Assembly (NCBI RefSeq): GCF_031755915.1
Contig: NC_083382.1
Span: 7,750,001-7,814,000, forward strand
Direction of reading: 5' to 3'
Length of the DNA stretch: 64,000 nt
Source: Ziziphus jujuba
Taxonomy: Eukaryota; Streptophyta; Magnoliopsida; Rosales; Rhamnaceae
Part shown: positions 36,907 to 48,140 of the stretch, one piece after another
Numbering within the stretch: position 1 is the stretch's first letter
Layout: every line of letters begins with the position of its first letter
Position numbers and translations under genes: made by a program
The notes under the pieces: model-generated
What the model saw: only the letters and a program-made list of their open reading frames with translations
Told to the model about the DNA's origin: nothing
The model's database searches: none

Positions 36907-38306
36907 AAAGAGACTTGGAAAATCATATCTTTGGCTATAATTTCTTTATCTGACCATTGCTTTTGTGTAAATACCTTATCATTGTCACAATCAGACATTC
37001 ATATCAAACAAGCATGTGGATTATGCAGCAAGTTTCTGATAATAAGTCTACTTTTCTGTATTTAGTTGAAAGTTGGAGGGTTTTTCTTTTGGTTTGTTTT
37101 CGTTTTGACTTTTTTTTTTTTTTTTTTTGGGCCAATTATCTTGCATTACTCTTAGGTCATTTGATACATTGGGGGGCTGATGTTCTTTTAAGACTAGGTA
37201 TTAGTATTATAATGGTATTTCACGAGGATGCATATGTCCTGTAGGTGTGCCTTTAGGAAGGCATGAGTTAAGATGGATAGCTCTCGACCTTTCCGGGATA
37301 TAAAACCTTTCCATTCTAGTTTTTCCTTCTTCCCCAGTTTTTACCTGTTAAAATAGTCAAAATCATTTTTTTCTTATAAAAAATTCGAAAATCTAAACTG
37401 GTTAGACAATTTTATCCAATTGATGTGCTCATTCCAAACACTCAGTGGCAGGGTAAATGTAAATTAAAACTTACCTCTTGAAGGATTCAAAAAACTGTCA
37501 ATTATGGAATTAGAAAAAAGAAAAAAGAAAAAGGAAAAAAAAAATAGTGAGAGATAATTTTTGTCCAGTAACTAAAGTGGTTTTGTTAATCTTTTGACAA
37601 TGTGTGTGAATGTAATTTTTGCATCAATTGGAATTACGGTGGTACTACATGGACTAAGTTGTTTAAAATAATGTGTTTATTTTAGTGGCTGAAAAGTCGA
37701 TATAAATTAAATACGAATAAATGAAATTCTTTTAAGGGAACTCAATACTACGGCAATTAAATGACACTTATTTAGCTAAATTATATTTTTTTGGTAATTA
37801 TTCGGCCATATTACTTGGTGAACAAGTTGGTATCCAAATCATAATTATGGATATCAAACCCGACCACAAAAGAAATTGAAATCGAAGTTGTCCTCTCCTT
37901 TTAATGATCTTTTCCTGGATTTTCTTCTGAACTGCAAATTAGTGTGTAAATGTTTGTGCTTTGGGCATGAGAGAGTCGGAGAGTTGTGCAAAAGACACTG
38001 TTTTTTGTTTTTTTTTTTTTTTGGGGTGTGTGTGTGTGTGCGCGTGCGTGTGAATACAGACACAGTTTTCTCTGTGTCTCTGTGTGTGTGTGTGTGTGTT
38101 GTGGGGTTTCTTGAATAGAATACCATGATATTTTTAAGTATGAACAAGATTTACTCCAATCAATTCCCTCTGTAATATATATAATTCTTGAGACAGGAAA
38201 ATTAAAACAAAAAACAGTCTACAGAAATCAAAACAAACACCATGAATTGATCTTAGAGAGCAAGGTGATTTACATATACAAACTCAGTACATAATGAAAC
38301 TCTCTT
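36907..38306. other. Convergent 3' region between WDR26 and PSBP
   Basis: Spacer of 1.4 kb where two genes meet tail to tail. WDR26 3' UTR sequence is expected on the left and PSBP 3' UTR on the right. A poly-T run lies at 37110-37128. No gene seen. Confidence 0.5.
38025..38100. repeat. (TG)n/(CT-TG)n microsatellite
   Basis: TG repeats at 38026-38052, mixed with CG steps, and again at 38070-38100, separated by a short TCTC-containing stretch. The short ORFs on either strand here are artefacts of this repeat. Confidence 0.85.
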
Positions 38307-40078
38307 TTAAGCAACACTAAAAGAACTTGCAGTGCTCTCAACATACTTCCGTGCTCCCTTAAACCACCTCTTGTCTCCGGCTTGCGCCTTGCAAATGTAA
38401 AGCTTTCCGTCTTTCACTGCGGCAGTGATCAATTGGTGCTTCCCACCTTCATCTCCATCAGCTGTCCTTGTCAACACAGACAAGGTGTAATAGGGTTTCC
38501 CACCTATCACTACGCTTGAAGCTTCCAATACGTTCGCTGTTGCCACGGCATCTGGATCGAAACCTCCCTGCCACAACAAAACTCAAATTCTATAAGAATT
38601 CACAGCACAACAATGATTTCATACTTTCTAAAAACAAAAAAAATCCTGTTATTGTTGTTTCCTTCATTGGAACCATACACTTTGCCAAGGGACACGATGA
38701 GTGCAGTCCGGTTTGACCGCAAGGCTCATTCAGGATTGTAAGACTATACTGGATTGGACTTAACTATTTTAAATTTAGTTCAATCTACAGCAGTGCAGCA
38801 TCCTTCTTATGGTAATATAAATGTAATATAAACAGCTACAACATAGATATAGGAGTAGTTTTACCTCAGAAGCAGTTTTGCCAGAGTAGGCTTGTTTTCC
38901 CAGCAAGAAGTTCACCTAAAAAAATGACCATATTGGAAGCAAAACTTTATTAGCTGATCAAGAAAATCCAATGAGGTATACAAGATCATTACGCGGAAAG
39001 AAAGGGGAACAAAGTATGAGCGAAGATAATGCATACATTGGTGAGGAAATCTTCGGGGGAACCATAGTCAGTGATGGATTTCTTGTCGGTAGGGATGATG
39101 ATGACAGAGACATTGCTGTTTGAGTCGAAGTTGTCCTCGTATCTAAGAACTTGACCTGGGAATTCCCTCTCTTTGCTTGGGTTCCATTTTGAAGGAATGG
39201 ACAGCTTGAAGCCGTCTCCATCGTATGGCAAAAAGTCCGTGTTTGTCTTTGGCTTTCCAAATACATTGGCTGCGGTTAACCACGATTTTTAACTTATTTA
39301 AAAACATCTTGATAAAGCTAGCTCAATTTTGGTGCGTTGTGCTATTTCAGTAGAGTTTTCATACTAGCTGTGAAAAGAATGTTTCCATACATCTTTAGAG
39401 CATAGCATATTTGTTTTTGTTCAACTCTTTATCTTTTTCACATACTCTTCTTCGACTTGTATAAAAATATACAGTCGAGGGCCATTTCATGCTTTGAATA
39501 AATCAACAACTAATCTGCTTTGAAACTTATGCTCAAATTGCTTGATCGGTTTAAAAAAATGGGAAGCAACACAGAAAGACAAAGAAAACAAAGATTCAAA
39601 TAGTTATCAGAAATACCGAATTGTGAATGATACAAGATTAATCAAAACCCAAAAGCAAATGCTTGACATCAAAGAATTGTGAATGACAAAGGAAAAGCAA
39701 AACCCAATTGTGTGAATGCAAAGACTAAACAAAACCCAAAAGCATATAGATCAGAGAATTGTGAAAGACGAAGAAAAAGCAAAATATTAGAGATTAAAGA
39801 ATTTTTTGGTAAAGAAAAATGGAAATACCAGCTTCACCATAAGCAGCATCAGCAGGAGAAACCTTAGAGCCAAGAGCAGCAGAGCCAATGAGGACAGTGA
39901 GAGCCAAACGACGAGAGATAACACTGCCATCAGTATCCTCAACGGCCTGTTTCTGAGCTCGGCAGACAAGCTGATTGGTGGGCTTGGTGTTACCCAATTG
40001 GCGCTGTGATGAAGAAGAAGATCTAGCAGCACTTGTAGTCAGTGCATGGTGGTGAAGAAAACAAGCAGTGGAGGCCAT
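38307..40078 (-). CDS. PSBP: PsbP, 23-kDa oxygen-evolving enhancer protein 2, chloroplast precursor
   Basis: Four exons: 40078-39829, 39269-39037, 38915-38865, 38567-38307, all GT-AG and in phase. They encode 264 aa, against 263 in Arabidopsis PSBP-1. Residues 1 to about 50 are a Ser/Thr-rich chloroplast transit peptide. Then come the twin arginines at 56-57 (SRRLAL), a hydrophobic segment and PADAA, a Tat-type thylakoid-lumen signal cleaved before mature [13 protein letters not shown]. The mature domain ends [16 protein letters not shown], typical of PsbP. The protein binds photosystem II on the lumen side and helps hold calcium and chloride at the manganese cluster. G-box and I-box motifs lie upstream. 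No damage seen. Confidence 0.96.
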
Positions 40079-40310
40079 TTTTTTTTTGCTGCTCTCTCTC
40101 TCTCTCTCTTTCTTTTGGAAAGTTCTTCGTTTGTGTATTAAAGTGAAGTGGGACAAATGGGCTTGTGTTAGAATTGTGGTTCAGATATGTTAGAGAGAAA
40201 GAAAATGAGTCTTCTGGATGCTGTTGGAGGTGATATGTGAATGGAACGGCTTGTAATTGGATATTGGATTGGAGGAATTGGATTACTGAGAAGATTAGAT
40301 TTTTGATGCG

Positions 40311-40316
40311 GATAAG
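40311..40316. promoter_or_regulatory. I-box-like GATAAG upstream of PSBP
   Basis: GATAAG about 235 bp upstream of the PSBP start codon. I-boxes paired with G-boxes are common in light-regulated photosynthesis promoters. Short motif, so only suggestive. Confidence 0.35.
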
Positions 40317-40494
40317 GTTGTAGAGGCTTTCATTGGTGCCACCTGGCATTTTTGCAATTCTACTGAATTATTCATCTTTTTTCATATCAGTCATATTCTT
40401 TGTTTTTTTTTTTTAACGTGAATTTAGCAAGTCAGATCACTACAACAAGGACTCTTTGTATTTGGCACGTATGTGGAACTAAAAGTACCCACCA

Positions 40495-40500
40495 CACGTG
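40495..40500. promoter_or_regulatory. G-box CACGTG upstream of PSBP
   Basis: Perfect CACGTG about 420 bp upstream of the PSBP start codon, the bZIP/bHLH (HY5, PIF) binding core. Its place near a photosynthesis gene fits light control. Confidence 0.4.
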
Positions 40501-40906
40501 CGTGGATGTGCTTATTTTGTTTTACAATACGATAGATGATCATCAATACCTGCCATAAATTTTTTATTTTTTTTAATTTTTTTTTTAAAAGATGATATGA
40601 GATTAAATGCCAACTTAGCTATTTCTAAGTGGACTTATGATTTTTTGGTGAACAGGGGACTTACGATTTGGTTCAAAGAGGATGAATTTTGATTTTATGG
40701 GTTTGTATCCTCTGTTTTTCTTCTTTATTTAAATTTTTTCAAATGGGAGTTTTCAAATTCGGATTCAGTGTCCAAGAAAAAGCCACTGAAATGTCCTAAG
40801 GGGGTTAAATGGCTATTTTTTACTTGCAAATTGATTATGCAACATAATAAAATAAAACTCTTAAGAGGGATAGAAATAAAAGGTATATACCAAATGGGTT
40901 CAACCT

Positions 40907-40909
40907 TAA
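40907..40909. repeat. TAA target-site duplication (left)
   Basis: TAA directly before the element's GGGGGCG end. The partner TAA is at 44427-44429. Three-base TWA duplications are the mark of PIF/Harbinger insertion. Confidence 0.65.
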
Positions 40910-40927
40910 GGGGGCGTTTGGTACGCA

Positions 40928-40996
40928 GGATAGATCCGGATCGGACGGGATCGGACAGGATAGGTTCGGATCGGACAGGATCGGACGGGATCGAAT
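40928..40996. repeat. Subterminal GGATCGGAC(G/A) tandem array
   Basis: Five to six copies of a 10-11 bp unit GGATCGGACR, some shortened to GGATAG, directly inside the left TIR. The unit reappears singly at about 41063 (GGATCGGACTGG). Such arrays are often transposase-binding sites. Confidence 0.8.
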
Positions 40997-41518
40997 AGTG
41001 CAGTACTGTGTTTGGTATAGTTCTGGACTGAATGTTGGACTAGTTGTCCCATGTTTGGTGCAGGATCGGACTGGATTAGATTATTTTATAATTATAGTAT
41101 TTCTTTTGTTATATATGAAAATATTTAAAATTATATTTATATTTACAAAAAAATTAAATATTATATTTAATTAAAGTTTTATTATTACTTATATTTAATA
41201 TGTTTTGTATAGATATTTATATGTTCAATTAATTAATAATAAAAATAATTTAATGATATTTATGACACATTTGTAATTTTTTTTTTAACATCCATAAACT
41301 ACTTAAAATATTGTTTTCAAAACCAATTAAAATAAAATTACTAATCATGAATAACAATTAAATACAAATAAAAAAAATTGACATAATATTTAATTAAGAA
41401 CTTGTTAATAGCATAAAAATATCCATCTTCAATTCATACATATAGATATATAGATATATAAATAAATGTCACATGTAGTTGCACTTTTAACAAATATGAC
41501 ATCAGTATATATATATTG

Positions 41519-43400
41519 GATTTTGTCCAATCAGATAGAAGTTCTCTGTGCTGCTGTGCATAATGTTCTTCAGCTTCAAAGCTAATCTTGAGTTTGTTAG
41601 CAATAGTCTTAACTTCTGACTGAAGCTTTTGCACGAGGACACTAGACATATCTATTTTACCCATAATGTTTTGTACATCATTTTCAAATTTCTGTTTAAT
41701 TACAAGATTATCTGATTGTGCTGCATTTAAGGACACTTGAGCCATATCTCTTACACTTCTTTCAGCTTGTAAGTCATCATGCAATGATTGCAAACTTGAT
41801 TTCAAACCATTAAGCTCCAGTGATAGCTTGGCAGATTCCTCAGTTTTATCCTTTATGGTCATGATTTGAGCTTCCTTTTCCTGTGACAATGCTGCTGTTT
41901 CCAGAAGACAATTTTCATGAGTGACATTTTGTAAATTTGCTTCTAAAGCTTGATTATGCAGAGCCAGGCTGTTGCATTTTGTATCACAGGCATTTTTGTA
42001 TTCCTTGAGATTGTGAACCTCATTGTAGCATCCTGCAGCTTCAGCATCAGTAATTCCTTGGACTCAGTTGAAAGCTCCAGCTGCTGTGTAAGCTTATTAA
42101 TTTTATCTTTCATCAACCTGAAGTCAGCACTTGCATCAAGCAAAGTTTCCTGTAGAGTTTTTGAGAAAACATCCAAATATACATTTAATAAATGCACTTC
42201 ATAGACTTCTTCTTCAACCTTTTGGTAAAGTCCCTTCTGCAAGAGGAGAGATCTTTTCAAATCCTCCAAAAATATATCCGCATCTAAATTTTGTTTCTTT
42301 TCCTCATGAAATTGATTCTGACACTGCAACAGTCTCGCAGCATGACTTTCCTTTGAATCCAGTTTCTGATTCTGAGCCATTTCTTCATACTCCGGAAAGC
42401 TTGGCAGGGAACATTCTGAAAAAGCTTGCTTAATAAGGTTCTCATTAGTTTCATACATGGACAGAACCTGGGAAGAAAGTAATTCGAGGTCCTTCTGCAA
42501 CTGGTCTACAGCAATGGAGTAATTCAAGCGTGCCCTTTTCAGTGCTGCTTCTGCAGTAGCGGCCCTTCTTTCAAGATCCTTGTTGAGAGAATCCAAATCA
42601 TGCTATTTCATCAGCATGATTCTGTAACGAGCTCACCTCCAATTTAAGCTCAACAACAGTAATATAATAGTTTATACTTCATATACGGTCCAGACAAGTC
42701 AGGTCACATGTGAGACATGTCAGGCATAAGAGAAAGTGATGCATCATTTTTCTATAGAGAAAGGAAACCAATAAATTTTTCAGGGGAACTTACTCAAATA
42801 CTTCCAATCAGAATTCGCATATGTACCACAAAGGATCAACCATTGTTTGCATCAGAATACACATAAATCTTTCAATACAAAAAAAAAAGTGCAGCCTAGA
42901 AAAAAGACTTTGATATATCTATTCTCAATCAAAAAGAATACAGCTGTAAATTATTAATTCAATAACAGTTCATGCATTAATTATAAAAAAAAAGGTTGTT
43001 CATTATTTTTTTGTTAGAATTTATGTTAGCAAACAAAGTTCATAAAAAAACCAATATCAATTCATAAGCAATATCATAAAGTTGGAAAATTAAACAAAAA
43101 TAGTTATAGACCTTGTCCATCTGAGCATTGATGGTATCGTCAGAAAATAATTTTCTACCAGCAGATTCATCACATGTAGTCTGCAGACCTCTCTCTCTGA
43201 GCTCCCTTTGCTGCTCAAACTCTCTGAAAGGGATTACAACTACAAATGAGCATGTTAAAATTAGATAACCCATAAACTTTAGATGTTTTAATGCTGTACC
43301 TGAAACCAGTTTTAGAAGTTAGCAGCTGAACAGTTACCTGGCATCAGATAAGGTACTATACTGCTGCTTAAAATTGTCAACACACCAACCTCTGCGTAAT
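41519..43400 (-). pseudogene. Captured fragment of an NT-C2/myosin-like coiled-coil gene
   Basis: Three exon-like blocks on the minus strand. Block A (about 43395-43339) reads DNFKQQYSTLSDA and ends at donor AG|GTAACT. Block B (43227-43114) reads EFEQQRELRERGLQ...QMDK, with acceptor TTTCAG and donor GTCTAT. Block C (about 42640-41519) reads SLNKDLERRAATAEAALKRA and continues as a long Leu/Lys/Glu-rich coiled coil. The A-B join keeps the reading phase. Block C has a frameshift near 42600 (before DLDSLNK) and another near 42030. The sequence resembles the middle of plant proteins with an N-terminal EEIG1/EHBP1 (NT-C2) domain annotated as myosin heavy chain-related. Both protein ends are absent. 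Retained introns show that genomic DNA was captured, not a processed transcript. The donor gene is not in this window. Confidence 0.75.
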
Positions 43401-43944
43401 CCTTTGAGCTATACTGCTGCTTCCTTTTAATCAAAATGGGAGTATAATTTAATTATGAAAAGTACAGTGCACATGCAAGCTTTAAATAACCTGTAGAGAA
43501 ATAATAATATATAAAATTACACAATTATATAGTTATCGTTATGTCCCCTCATATAGCTTGATTATAGCTGCCACATGCTCTCAGCTTTTTTACAGTCTTT
43601 TGTCCTTTTCTTTATTATGAAAATTCATAATTTGTTCATATGTCATTTTAGTATTTTTAGTATGAATAAGTTGCAATCTTTATACAAATTTGTTCGAAGA
43701 CTAAGTTAAAATCTTTTATAATCATTTTTAAGTTTTCTTTTTGAACTTTTGCAGCAGATTAACAAGAGACTAAGACCAGCAATATCGATGTAAATTGAAC
43801 AAAATGCCTATGACAAAGCAAAAAACTTATTTCTCATATCTAGATTTATGGAGGTTTTTGGACTGTAAACGAGACACCATATTTACCAGGTGATGATGGC
43901 AGATCGATGAAACAGAGGAAGGATGCAGCAGAAGATAAACTCAC

Positions 43945-44255
43945 CGGCCAGAAATGCTTCGAAGGGTAGTTTGCCTCCAAAATCAAGCTTCTTCCTCCTG
44001 AATATCAAATCAAGCCCTAACATAAATAGATCAAAGCTTATTTCGCAGATCAATAAATGACATTTCCCAAAAATATTTCATAATTTTTTAGCTAAAAATT
44101 AAGGTAAAAAACAAAGAAAAATACAAGATGATGATGATGGAAGATTGCCGAAACAGAAGAAGAAGACATGCTCACCGGCCAGATGCTTCGAAGGGGATGG
44201 TGATGCGAGATCGACAATGCTTCGAAGGGGGCGGCCAGAGATGCTTCGAAGAGAG
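43945..44255. repeat. Subterminal ATGCTTCGAAG repeat family (right end)
   Basis: Four copies of ATGCTTCGAAG, near 43953, 44182, 44217 and 44240. Several sit in the longer phrase CACCGGCCAGA-ATGCTTCGAAGGG. The two longer segments around 43880-43970 and 44128-44200 are diverged copies of each other. The core CTTCGAAG is a palindrome. Confidence 0.75.
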
Positions 44256-44369
44256 CTCGGTGGGACAAAAGTGACCCAGTCTCCAGATGGGTCAGATTTA
44301 TCCCCCTCATTTGGGATAAAATGATCTACGGGACAAACCTGTCCCCCTCCCATTTTCACTTTCCAAACA

Positions 44370-44410
44370 CCGGACTGGGACTGGGTCCTGTCCTGACCTG
44401 CCCAGTCCGG
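44370..44410. repeat. Subterminal hairpin CCGGACTGGG...CCCAGTCCGG
   Basis: Perfect 10-bp inverted repeat (44370-44379 with 44401-44410) around a 21-base spacer, just inside the right TIR. Confidence 0.85.
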
Positions 44411-44426
44411 CGTAACAAACACGCCC

Positions 44427-44429
44427 TAA
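44427..44429. repeat. TAA target-site duplication (right)
   Basis: Right-hand partner of 40907-40909, directly after the element end ACGCCC. Confidence 0.65.
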
Positions 44430-45510
44430 GAGGGTCATGCTCCTTGCCCTTTTTGATTTTTTATTAAACTTGTATTTGATTTTTCTCTTTACCATTTTAT
44501 TATAGTTTAAACTTGTATTTTGTACTTTACATATTTAGTCCTCTCATATTTTATTAATTATACAAAGTTGATGCGTAGGTTTATTTTATTTTTATAATAA
44601 TTTGATTTTCAATATTAATTTTTTATAAAGGGAAATTTAATTCTCGACCCTTTCACCTTAACATTCCTACCTTTGTCCTTAGCCAACCAAACAAAATGTA
44701 ATAATTAATAATAAAAAATGTATTAATTGGTGGTGCTATAATAATTTTTCTTTAAAAAATGTTAGGGTTATTAAATTTTTTCATCTAATTTTATTTATCA
44801 AATAAAACAATAGGATACTATTGAAAATTTTATTAGATTTGATTTACATGAATCTGTAGTATAATATGTTGTCAACTATTAATCTTCTACCATATTATTT
44901 GATAAAACTTAGGAGGTTCTCAATCAGCAATCACAAACATATACACCACCAGCTACTTGATGTGAAGAGTGAAGAGGGTGTTTCATGGAGTAAGTTTTTG
45001 ATTCGGCTTCTGTAGATATTTTGTAAAGGCTTTTCATGTTTTTGAATCAATTGGTCTCCCGCCCTGTTAGACTCTTCTTCGAGACACATATTCTCTGAAC
45101 CCTCAGAAACCACGTACACCTGTACAGTGGCCAAAGCAAAATCACTACCTTTGAATATTTTGATATTTTAACTTATAACCATCTTAAAAATATTTTGATA
45201 TTTTAATTTATAAAATGTTTTTCAACAAAATTTGCTATCTAGGAATAAAATTTTGAAATGATTTATTTGTTTTTCTAAACATCAAAATTTCTAAATATTT
45301 ATATTAGTTTTTATACTTAAATATTAAAATAAAAAATATATATATACATAAAATTATATTTTTATTTAAATATTTGTCATAATAAATTACTTAATATATC
45401 AATATATATGCATCAAATAAATAAGAAAATACAGAATTTTGTATCTAACAATAAATTTATAAATATCAATATAAAAAAATAAATTAGACAACATATGAGG
45501 TATTATTGTG

Positions 45511-45542
<32 letters not shown>

Positions 45543-48140
45543 TGATAAAAGATTCAATCTTTACCATGGCCATATAAGTTTTATTTATTTTTGCATATTT
45601 CTGAAACAATCATCAACCACTGTATAATTTATCAAAAATGTCTCTAACCCAAAACATCATGAGTAGGAAGTTATTAATCTAGGTGTGGGAAAACCTTTTT
45701 TTTTTTTTTTTTTTACACTTATAGTTGTGTGTAATGTAATTTGATTATTAATGTTTGCAGTATTATTAGTTAGTTAGTAGTTAAAACTTGTTAACCATCT
45801 CAAAAATAATTATAAACTTAGAATAAGTAGGTAAAAAAAAAGCCCAAATAACAAATTAAAAAACCATTTCAAAAAGAGAATTAAAAAATCTCTTACTTAC
45901 ATGGCTAAAATCTCTTTTTACACTATTAAATTTTTAAATTTATTTAGTTTCTTACAGCTCAACATTTTAGTCTTGTTCAGTTACATGATACCGAATTTGA
46001 TATGATATTGAACTTGAAATGTTTAATAGTTTATAAATGAATATCTTTTAAGTGTTCATGATTTAAAAAATTTTGGATGTGCGGATGACAAAAGGTCTAA
46101 TGATGAATATGTTTTATCCTGGTAATAGAAGTTCTTCTGTGGAATAATATTGGACAAACACTTACAGCTTTATAGATTGTGAAGACAAAGTATATGTGAC
46201 GAATTTTAAGATTATGATATATGCCTTCAGATGTACATTTATTGTTATATGGCTAATAATATTATTTATGATAATTCCATGGCTATATCATTCCATTGAG
46301 AATCTCACTTTATTGTGTACACTTTTGTTACAACATAGTAGTAAACCCACTACTAAGGCTAGCTTATAGATTTGTTTAAGGAGTAATGGGTAGTGTGAGT
46401 TTTTAATTTACGATAATGTCCATGTTATATGTTGTACATTGTTAGGTATTATTTTGTGAGCAATACACACATGTGGATCATTGTTGTTTATATACACATA
46501 TTGTTGTTTCTTTTGAACACAAACCTGCTTAGACATTGTGTACGTATAAATTGATCCACTAATACAATGGTCAGTCCCTATCACTTAGTTTAAGTATGTA
46601 GTTACATCCTGTTAATATGCAATTGTTAATATGCAATGTACTTGAATGAAATTGTAGCATATGTCTAGGGGATTGCACGTGATAAGATAAATTTCTATTA
46701 ACTAAACTGAGTTTATGGTATGCAATGTGCTCAGTTGAAATAGTATATAGTTTTGAAAAATTTATTAAGAGTATCTCTACTATCTAATCTAGTGTATTAT
46801 TGTGCTCTATCAATATGTAATATAATTAAATTAAATGGTATTTTATTTGAGAGATTCTGCGATAAATGAGTTTTATTTAACATATGTGATGACCATAGAG
46901 TCTAAATGAGAGAATGTTTAAGTATTTATGTGTGAACTAGTAATAACCATGTATCCCACTTTTAAAGATTTATTTGTACAGTAATGTGATTGAATTATTT
47001 TATTGACTTTGACCTTGAAGCCTTTAAACTCACTCTCCCCGTAATTCTATAAAATCCTATCGTACTACTTCAAAAGGCATCTCAAAATTTCTAACCGTAA
47101 TATTAGTTTAAAATGAACTTGCGCTGATTTAAACTTGGTTTTTTGAAAGTATAAAAAAATAACTTTTATTTTTCGTATTTTTTTTAGATAAGATTTGTGA
47201 GGGTGTCCATGATTCTTTGCACACGTGTATATATATATATATATATCACTATAACCATGTATACATATGGGTGTAAAAACCTATATTAAATTGCTCACCT
47301 ACTTTCGAATCAAAAGTGACAATAATTCATATCTATTATTTATCAAAATAACTATATATTAAAGTTTCCATCCTTTATTATTTTGTTTTATTTTATCAAC
47401 GCAATATTCACAAAATCTTCAGTCCAAAACAAAAAATATTGAAAAAATTTGAAAGATATTTTTACTCATCATAAATATTAAAGCAAGAAAACGAAATGAC
47501 ATGATTGTTTTCGACGCCATGAAATTAAAATAATATTCTTGTTGAATCCACTAATTCAATAATTAAAACAAATGGAATATAAAAATACAACAATTATTAA
47601 AACTTATCCTTAAAAAAAAAAAATTTACTAAAGATAAAAACTTATATTTCATTAGGTCCACACACGTGATAAGCCAATGCCTAACCGCCAGTCTTCCTCC
47701 ATATGAATCATGTGGAGAAGGGAGCAAAAAATATATTTTATATCAAAAAAAACAAAAAAATTAGCAATTGATTGTACAATGAAGTGGTCAAAATTATTTC
47801 TTTAAATTTTACTTTTTTCAATAATTTTCCTGGAAAATCGAAAAAGCAAAATGAAAAAAAAGGTAGACCCTGTTTTTTGGTTTCTTAATGCAAAGGGTCA
47901 GCGAAGGTCTTTGAGAGGTTAATGAAGTAAAGTTTCAAGATTTGCGTGCCAAAAAACAAAAAAAAGTTTTTGCCGGACCAAGCGGCCAAAAACCAACCAA
48001 TGAAATTCCAACAATTATCAAACTAATGACTAATAATAAAAAAATATTTTTAATAAATAATTAAAAAACTAATTTTAATAGTCAGTTTAGTTGCAGCACG
48101 CAATTTTCAATGTCATTTTAAGATTCTTTTTAACTTGTCG
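44430..48140. other. AT-rich intergenic region
   Basis: Gene-free stretch of 3.7 kb. It contains (AT)n at 45510-45542 and 47229-47246, and poly-T at 45690-45712. Between about 46000 and 47050 the sequence is slightly less AT-biased. It contains a phrase like the 3' part of old Copia elements ('gtctaaatgagagaatg' near 46900), but I could not find LTR ends or a reading frame. A decayed retroelement remnant is possible. Upstream promoter of the reticulon gene is expected at the right end. Confidence 0.4.

Larger units (their letters stand above)
40910..44426. mobile_element. PIF/Harbinger-like TIR element carrying captured gene exons (Pack-type)
   Basis: The left end is GGGGGCGTTTGGTACGC (40910-40926). 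The right end, read inward, is GGGCGTGTTTGTTACGCC. The two form imperfect terminal inverted repeats flanked by TAA on both sides. The G-rich start followed by GTTTGGT and a TWA duplication is the PIF/Harbinger pattern. Both ends have dense subterminal repeats: a GGATCGGAC array on the left, a CCGGACTGGG hairpin and an ATGCTTCGAAG family on the right. The 3.5-kb interior shows no transposase or Myb-like ORF. It carries a minus-strand, intron-containing fragment of a long coiled-coil gene. I read it as a non-autonomous element with captured genomic DNA. Other TIR superfamilies are less likely because of the 3-bp duplication. Confidence 0.72.

Noticed and set aside
37854..38147. ORFs on both strands over the (TG)n tract
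   Set aside because: Dinucleotide repeat artefacts.
44092..44422. Minus-strand ORFs at the right end of the Harbinger-like element
   Set aside because: They run over subterminal repeats and show no transposase or Myb motif.
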